Source: a virus. From it: 28,437 bases of DNA. Position 1 is the first letter of the stretch; the number at the start of each line of letters is the position of its first letter. A program made the position numbers and the translations under genes. The notes under the pieces were generated by a model. That model did not search any database, was not told the DNA's origin, and worked only from the letters and a program-made list of their open reading frames with translations. This document shows, in pieces, positions 24,717 through 28,437 of the stretch. The stretch is from IMG/VR virus record IMGVR_UViG_3300025110_000093, positions 1 to 28,437 of that record. One strand, 5' to 3'.

Positions 24717-25258
24717 ACGAAGTCCATTGTCAATTCTTTAAACTTTTCAGTTTTGGCAGGTACTGCATCATCATCATATTCCTCATCAGCCCTTCTGCAC
24801 AGTATTGCCATTTGCTCTGGTAATACATCAAACCTTCCATGTTTCATTATCTCTATCGTACTCTCTAAGTGAGTTGATTCAATATAATCTCCAAATGTGT
24901 TTCTTCTTAGAAATTCTTTTGGAAATAGATATTCCTCACCCTCAAATTCAAATTTATCTATTCCTTTTGGCTTATATTCTTCTAATGTTTGTGAGAATAT
25001 TGCTACTGCATTATTTACACTATCAACATCTAGCATATTCATCTCATTATGGCTAACACCTGTAATATACATGAAAATATCTCTATTCATCTTCAATAAC
25101 TCTACTTGAGAGTGTTCTGCTTCAATAACATTACCTTCATCATCTCTTTTGTTGTACTGATTGATAATTGAGTATAGTCCACACCAATATCTAAGTGTTA
25201 TATCCTTCCATTCAGTTGGAATATCATAACTTTTTTCTTGAATTTTAATTTCAACCAT
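24578..25258 (-). CDS. tail assembly chaperone (G-like)
   Basis: A 226-residue protein upstream of the tail genes. Segments SYDIPTEWKDITLRYWCGLY, YKPKGIDKFEFEGEEYLFPK and LESTIEIMKHGRFDVLPEQM suggest a mostly helical chaperone of the phage tail type. The final part after residue 187 is only in the unshifted form. In tailed phages such chaperones bind the tape measure during tail assembly. It begins about 6 nt after the unknown gene at 25264, and its end overlaps the extension frame. Confidence 0.65.
   Translation of the reverse strand: MVEIKIQEKSYDIPTEWKDITLRYWCGLYSIINQYNKRDDEGNVIEAEHSQVELLKMNRDIFMYITGVSHNEMNMLDVDSVNNAVAIFSQTLEEYKPKGIDKFEFEGEEYLFPKEFLRRNTFGDYIESTHLESTIEIMKHGRFDVLPEQMAILCRRADEEYDDDAVPAKTEKFKELTMDFVWEFSFFLTMQSVKLTRTFQMFLGKTEEEVEEAKIEFLQLESTTSS
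24696..24704 (-). promoter_or_regulatory. T9 slippery site for -1 frameshift
   Basis: The minus-strand RNA reads AGU UUU UUU UUG ACA in the chaperone frame, which contains the classic heptamer U UUU UUU. A -1 slip on UUU UUU puts the ribosome in the frame that reads UUU GAC AAU GCA, exactly the overlapping extension. No other long homopolymer is in the overlap. No stimulatory hairpin was recognised by eye. Confidence 0.7.
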
Positions 25259-25263
25259 ATCTA

Positions 25264-25701
25264 TTAATTTTTTGTTAAATCTAAATCTAAAATATCTTGC
25301 ATTATTTTTTTACTTTCTTTTTCATCTATAAGAATATCTGCAAGTTCACTTGTTGCGTTTTCGCAAATAGAACCAATTTCTTCTAAACTACTTCTCATTA
25401 AATAATCATTCTCACCATCTTTTAATGCAGTTAAATACCCAATAGCAGTATAAAATACCATATTAGGTATTAAAAATATAAATTCTTCTAATAAACCATC
25501 ACCATTCCTCTTGTCTACCATAGTATCATAAAAATTGTTTGAATATAAGAAAACCGAGTTCATTATATCTAAAAAGTCCTGATACTTGCCTTCTCCAACA
25601 TCTTCAGTTGCAAAATACATTACTTTTTTAATGTTTCTTAGATGTAACTCAACAATCTCTTTATGCTTATTACTTATGTATGATATTTCTATATTTTTCA
25701 T
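25264..25701 (-). CDS. unknown protein between terminase and tail chaperone
   Basis: A 145-residue, mostly helical and acidic protein: MKNIEISYISNKHKEIVELH at the start, a central more hydrophobic part (LLEEFIFLIPNMVFYTAIGY, about 70-89) and the acidic end ADILIDEKESKKIMQDILD. The hydrophobic helix is amphipathic enough for a bundle, and no membrane role is claimed. It is the first gene after the -7 motif at 25748-25741 and is followed closely by the tail chaperone, so it may be a tail assembly factor. No family recognised. Confidence 0.5.
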   Translation of the reverse strand: MKNIEISYISNKHKEIVELHLRNIKKVMYFATEDVGEGKYQDFLDIMNSVFLYSNNFYDTMVDKRNGDGLLEEFIFLIPNMVFYTAIGYLTALKDGENDYLMRSSLEEIGSICENATSELADILIDEKESKKIMQDILDLDLTKN

Positions 25702-25740
25702 AATTTTTTGATAATTTTTTTAGAATTACTCAAAACTAAG

Positions 25741-25748
25741 CAAAAATA
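25741..25748 (-). promoter_or_regulatory. possible promoter for tail operon
   Basis: Minus-strand TATTTTTG (25748-25741) matches TAnnTTTG perfectly and lies in the 99-bp gap between the terminase stop and the next gene. The -33 element is poor: the nearest TTG is 25 nt upstream. It could be a promoter that needs a phage activator, or a weak constitutive one. The start of the gene is about 40 nt downstream. Confidence 0.45.
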
Positions 25749-25800
25749 GTAAATATACTATGAAATATTTTCACAATTTTTAAACAAACTGAAAAAAAGT

Positions 25801-27243
25801 TTAATTAAAGTAAACTACCTTGCCTCCACCACCCCAAATTTCCTTATTTACAGCCATAACTAAACAATCTACCATATCATCATGTTTTGCTGCTGGAAAT
25901 CTGGTGAGTTGGTCAAGAAACTCTCTATTCCAATCTCCATTTAGTAAACTCACTCTACCACTCTCAAGTGAGGCACTAATATCACTAACTCTCGCTACTT
26001 TGTCTTTTGTTGGTGGTTTATCTTCTTTAACATTAAGTCCTGTTTCTCTAACTAATGTTTGTACAATAGATTTACCTGATGCTTTAGGCTCTACAAATAT
26101 TCGGCTTTTTGTAGTATATCCATTCTTTTTTACCCATTGAGGAATGAATTTAACTAATTCAGGAAATTCTTTATGTACATTAATACAATCTACTATCTGC
26201 CATTTGTTGTCTTTATAGGTATATGCTAGTAGTGCTGATGGGTCATTCTTTTGATTTGCAGTATATGCAGGATCAATAACAAAGTTTACTGTAGCCTCAT
26301 CCTTTCTATATCTATCAATCTTAAACCAATCTTTATGAATCATACCACTATCTAGTGGTGTTGGTGTTTGTTGTAGTTGCCCTGCATAACCATAAGTACC
26401 TAATGCACTCTTATAGTCATCTAATACCTCTTTACTAAATCTATCTTCCCAAAACAAGCCATTTTCTTTATTATAAAACTTTTCTAGTGATTTTGGTTTG
26501 ATATTACCATCTTCATTTGTTGCAGGTATGCAAATGTGTTTATATTTTGTTCTTGTTTCCCTATCTAACAAGAAACCACTTAAATCTTCTTCATGCACTC
26601 TTTGCATAATTATAATCCTCACTCCAATATCTGCTTGATTCAATCTTGAGTAGAATGTTGTCCTATACCATTCATTAGCGTTTTCTCTTTCGGTTGCTGA
26701 GTTTGCCATTTGAGGTGATAGAGGGTCATCTACAATTAGGAAATCTCCACCCTGCCCTGTTACAGTACCACCAACAGATGTTGCTCTTCTCATTCCAATA
26801 TGATTATTCTCATATCTCTCTTTTAAGTTTTGGTCTTTTTTAATGTGAAATACATCACCCCATCTTTTCTTAAACCAATCACTAAATATTATATCTCTTG
26901 ATTTAGTTGCAAGTTCAATAGATAGTGTAGCAGAATAAGAAGAAGTAATGAATCTTAGTTTAGGAGATTTTATCCAAGCCCATACTGGAAACATAACAGT
27001 AACTATTAATGATTTCGTACTTCTAAAAGGTACATTAATAATTATATCTTTAGTTTTTGGCTTTTGTGCTATTATTCTCTCACATTCTTCTTGTAGAGTA
27101 TCGCATATATATTTATGATGCCAATTAGTTGATAATGGTACTGCAGGTTCTACTACTATCCAAGCAGCCTTAAAGAACTCATAGAAACTCATCTCACATA
27201 GTTTCTTTTCAAGTGCGAACTTTAATAATTTTTTATTAGTCAT
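25801..27243 (-). CDS. terL: terminase large subunit
   Basis: A 480-residue packaging motor. Residues 71-78 are the Walker A equivalent (VPFRSTKS), following a beta strand DIIIN. Walker B is FLIVDD (168-173) and a coupling-type motif is IIMQRVHEED (211-220). The nuclease domain is visible with DPAYTANQKNDPS (Asp324), RIFVEPKASG (Glu385) and AAKHDDMVDC (Asp455/456/459), all matching the large terminase RNase H fold. The Walker A sequence is unusual in having RSTKS where GK(S/T) is preceded by Gly. The gene overlaps the small-terminase gene by 8 nt. Confidence 0.9.
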   Translation of the reverse strand: MTNKKLLKFALEKKLCEMSFYEFFKAAWIVVEPAVPLSTNWHHKYICDTLQEECERIIAQKPKTKDIIINVPFRSTKSLIVTVMFPVWAWIKSPKLRFITSSYSATLSIELATKSRDIIFSDWFKKRWGDVFHIKKDQNLKERYENNHIGMRRATSVGGTVTGQGGDFLIVDDPLSPQMANSATERENANEWYRTTFYSRLNQADIGVRIIIMQRVHEEDLSGFLLDRETRTKYKHICIPATNEDGNIKPKSLEKFYNKENGLFWEDRFSKEVLDDYKSALGTYGYAGQLQQTPTPLDSGMIHKDWFKIDRYRKDEATVNFVIDPAYTANQKNDPSALLAYTYKDNKWQIVDCINVHKEFPELVKFIPQWVKKNGYTTKSRIFVEPKASGKSIVQTLVRETGLNVKEDKPPTKDKVARVSDISASLESGRVSLLNGDWNREFLDQLTRFPAAKHDDMVDCLVMAVNKEIWGGGGKVVYFN

Positions 27244-27652
27244 CTAATTCAGTATAATCAATATCTTCTGCATCCTCAAGTCCTCTAATTTGATTTTTAA
27301 TATCTTCAAGAGTTGCACCTTCATTTAGATTAATCTCAATCTTAGTATCTGTGTCTTTCTTAATTTCTGTTGATTGTAGTTTTGGCATAGCATAGTTCAT
27401 TAGTTTTGCTATTGCATCTATATATGCTCTAGGGTCTTCATCAAACAATATATCTAATGCCATCTTAATCTTTACAGGCTGTCCTTCTAGTGCATAAGCA
27501 AGTGATTTACGAGTCATCTTAGCCACTTGTCTTGCCTCATTATTTTTAGGTTGTAGTGCTTTTGGAGTCTTATTATAGTTCTCATCTATCTTCCCAAGTT
27601 GAGGTCTTTTCTTCCTTGCCTCACTACCTAACTTCTTATTATCTTCTTTCAT
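27236..27652 (-). CDS. terS: probable terminase small subunit
   Basis: A 138-residue protein just before the large terminase. It has a basic N-terminus, a helical centre with ARQVAKMTRKSLAYALEGQP and KMALDILFDEDPRAYIDAIA followed by KLMNYAMPKLQS, and an acidic C-terminus (GATLEDIKNQIRGLEDAEDI). The helical centre followed by MPKLQ is the pattern of small terminases of Bacteroidota phages, which recognise the DNA packaging site and stimulate the large subunit. Its acidic tail may contact the large subunit. The call depends on position and pattern. Confidence 0.65.
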   Translation of the reverse strand: MKEDNKKLGSEARKKRPQLGKIDENYNKTPKALQPKNNEARQVAKMTRKSLAYALEGQPVKIKMALDILFDEDPRAYIDAIAKLMNYAMPKLQSTEIKKDTDTKIEINLNEGATLEDIKNQIRGLEDAEDIDYTELDD

Positions 27653-27890
27653 TATTATATGTTTCTATAAATATTGGTGTTTTTTCCCCAACATAACAAT
27701 TTATTGTATTGTAGTAAAAAAATTCTTCTGCTTCTTGATAGTCCATACCATCTCTCAATAAAGAATCTATACATTTACCAATATCGTAAACAACTATTAC
27801 CTCTCCATCTCTTTGGCAAGTTCCAATTATAGCATCATCAAAGCCATCAGCAATTAAGCAATCATTTTCTTCTAATATTTCTTTTATCAT
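27639..27890 (-). CDS. small conserved phage protein (FDDAIIG family)
   Basis: An 83-residue protein with GFDDAIIGTC, VVYDIGKCIDSLLRDGMDYQ, EAEEFFYYNTINCYVGEKTP. Similar small proteins with a FDEALIG motif, a DIxKxI helix and an AYVGExTPIF end are widespread in phages of many hosts but without known function. The start has a TAACTAA-containing leader. It is the first gene of the packaging operon and overlaps the small terminase start by 14 nt. It may be an early-late regulator or an accessory. Confidence 0.65.
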   Translation of the reverse strand: MIKEILEENDCLIADGFDDAIIGTCQRDGEVIVVYDIGKCIDSLLRDGMDYQEAEEFFYYNTINCYVGEKTPIFIETYNNERR

Positions 27891-28001
27891 CTTTTATAGT
27901 TTTAGTTAATTTTTCGCAAGATACAAAAATTATTTAAACTGCTTTCCTAATTATTATATAAAATTGAACTTCCATTATTTAACATTATTGTAAATTGTAA
28001 G

Positions 28002-28019
28002 AAAACTATGCAAAACTAT
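28002..28019. repeat. AAAACTAT tandem pair, 10-bp spacing
   Basis: AAAACTAT occurs at 28002-28009 and 28012-28019, one helical turn apart. The same octamer is the core of the 13-bp repeats at 3914-3949, lies at 5190-5197, and in reverse orientation is in the leaders at 5100-5107 and 27896-27903. The recurrence in intergenic DNA hints at a shared binding motif. Confidence 0.45.
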
Positions 28020-28043
28020 AATTTTAAACACCTACCTTCGTGC

Positions 28044-28055
28044 CTCTTATAAGAG
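28044..28055. promoter_or_regulatory. perfect 12-bp palindrome CTCTTATAAGAG
   Basis: A perfect 6+6 palindrome in the non-coding region, followed by an imperfect inverted repeat (AGTATAT at 28054-28060, ATATACT at 28073-28079). It is a possible operator for a dimeric regulator. Confidence 0.35.
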
Positions 28056-28345
28056 TATATGTTATTCTTCTAATATACTTATAATCGCCACATCCTATAG
28101 TAAACATTATTGCTCATATCGCAAAGTATGTTACAACTTCCAAAATAAATGTTTATTCTACAAACATAGTATTTATAAAATTGAACTTGTATTCTGTGTG
28201 TGTGCGTTTGTGTGTCCAAAGAGAATATATACATTGGTTTACGGAATCTAAAAACAAAACCTTTTATTTATTCTTTCAACATCTTTTTACTAAAAAACTC
28301 TAAGAATTGAGCCAAAACAAACTAAAAACCTGTTTAAAGTTCTAA

Positions 28346-28377
28346 TATCTTGATAAATAAGTGTTTATATTGATAAA
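28346..28377. repeat. TATnTTGATAAA pair with 20-bp spacing
   Basis: TATCTTGATAAA (28346-28357) and TATATTGATAAA (28366-28377) match in 11 of 12 bases and lie exactly 20 bp apart, about two helical turns. TTGATAAA also occurs at 3890-3897, upstream of the early promoter. The pair could be operator half-sites, but AT-richness lowers significance. Confidence 0.35.
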
Positions 28378-28437
28378 ATGTGTCTTTTTTTAGTGCAAAG
28401 TTGCGTATAAAGAGAAAATTTGCAGTCATATCATAAC

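Larger units (their letters stand above)
27957..28188. repeat. 15-bp direct repeat pair
   Basis: TATAAAATTGAACTT occurs exactly at 27957-27971 and 28174-28188, 217 bp apart. The core TATAAAATTGAA also occurs on the minus strand at about 158-169, inside the spacer of the left promoter. The repeats may be binding sites of one factor. Confidence 0.5.
27891..28437. other. 547-bp non-coding regulatory region
   Basis: No convincing open frame was found on either strand. The region holds -7-like motifs on the minus strand (TAGTTTTG at 28018-28011, TATGTTTG at 28168-28161) with no clear -33 at the right distance, short direct repeats, a 12-bp palindrome and a TG-rich tract (28195-28214). It precedes the packaging operon, so it is the likely promoter and operator region. 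A packaging site may also be here, which cannot be shown from sequence alone. Confidence 0.5.

Noticed and set aside
25820-26140. 106-codon plus-strand frame inside the large terminase
   Set aside because: It lies opposite the terminase nuclease domain with its conserved Asp residues; no separate signals.
28195-28214. TG-rich tract as a structured RNA or repeat array
   Set aside because: It is a short low-complexity run with no periodic spacer or pairing partner.
1-28437. CRISPR array, tRNA genes, insertion sequences, integrase
   Set aside because: No regular repeat-spacer array, no cloverleaf-like sequence and no transposase or recombinase motifs were seen on either strand.

Overview
The window is part of the genome of a tailed, siphovirus-like double-stranded DNA phage whose host is probably a member of the Bacteroidota, most likely a flavobacterium. 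The DNA is very AT-rich. Gene starts lack a purine-rich Shine-Dalgarno and are preceded by A/T-rich leaders. Two intergenic promoters match the Bacteroidota consensus (TTTG, about 19-21 nt, TAnnTTTG). Every convincing gene lies on the minus strand, so the window reads from high to low coordinates. No integrase, repressor, tRNA, insertion sequence or CRISPR array was seen, so lifestyle cannot be decided from this window.

Layout in the direction of transcription. (1) 28437-27891 is non-coding and holds short repeats and palindromes, so it is a likely regulatory region. (2) 27890-25801 is packaging: a small conserved phage protein, a probable small terminase and the large terminase. (3) 25748-14854 is mostly tail: a promoter and an unknown gene, a pair of tail-assembly chaperone frames joined by a T9 slippery site (probable -1 frameshift), a tail protein fused to a lectin-like domain, two large tail/baseplate proteins, a beta-rich protein, an HK97-gp10-like protein and a TP901-type tape measure. 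(4) 14833-14031 has three small genes, two with Cys clusters and one with a helix-turn-helix. (5) 13974-8396 is head: a ClpP-type maturation protease fused to a coiled-coil scaffold with a likely nested scaffold start, the major capsid protein followed by a hairpin, a possible tail-tube-like protein, portal and head-tail connector, then small virion proteins.

(6) 8396-5250 holds an XhlA-like membrane protein, beta-rich virion proteins (one lectin-like), a conserved phage domain protein, an M15 peptidase endolysin, a 53-residue membrane protein and a holin, ending at a hairpin terminator (5160-5185). (7) 5101-4010 is a calcineurin-like phosphoesterase. (8) 3873-175 is the early recombination/replication operon behind the best promoter in the window: a possible annealing protein, three small unknowns, a stand-alone DnaA domain IV protein, a short SSB-like protein ending in DDDLPF, a PD-(D/E)XK nuclease-like protein, a winged-helix replication initiator and a DnaC-type helicase loader. 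A second consensus promoter at 142-174 then drives a 30-codon membrane peptide and whatever lies to the left.

The replication genes recruit or mimic host components (DnaA-box binding, helicase loading, SSB tail) but no helicase or polymerase is encoded here, so the phage probably takes over the host replisome. The module order packaging, tail, head, lysis, replication is unusual, because the protease, capsid and portal genes follow the tape measure instead of following the terminase.
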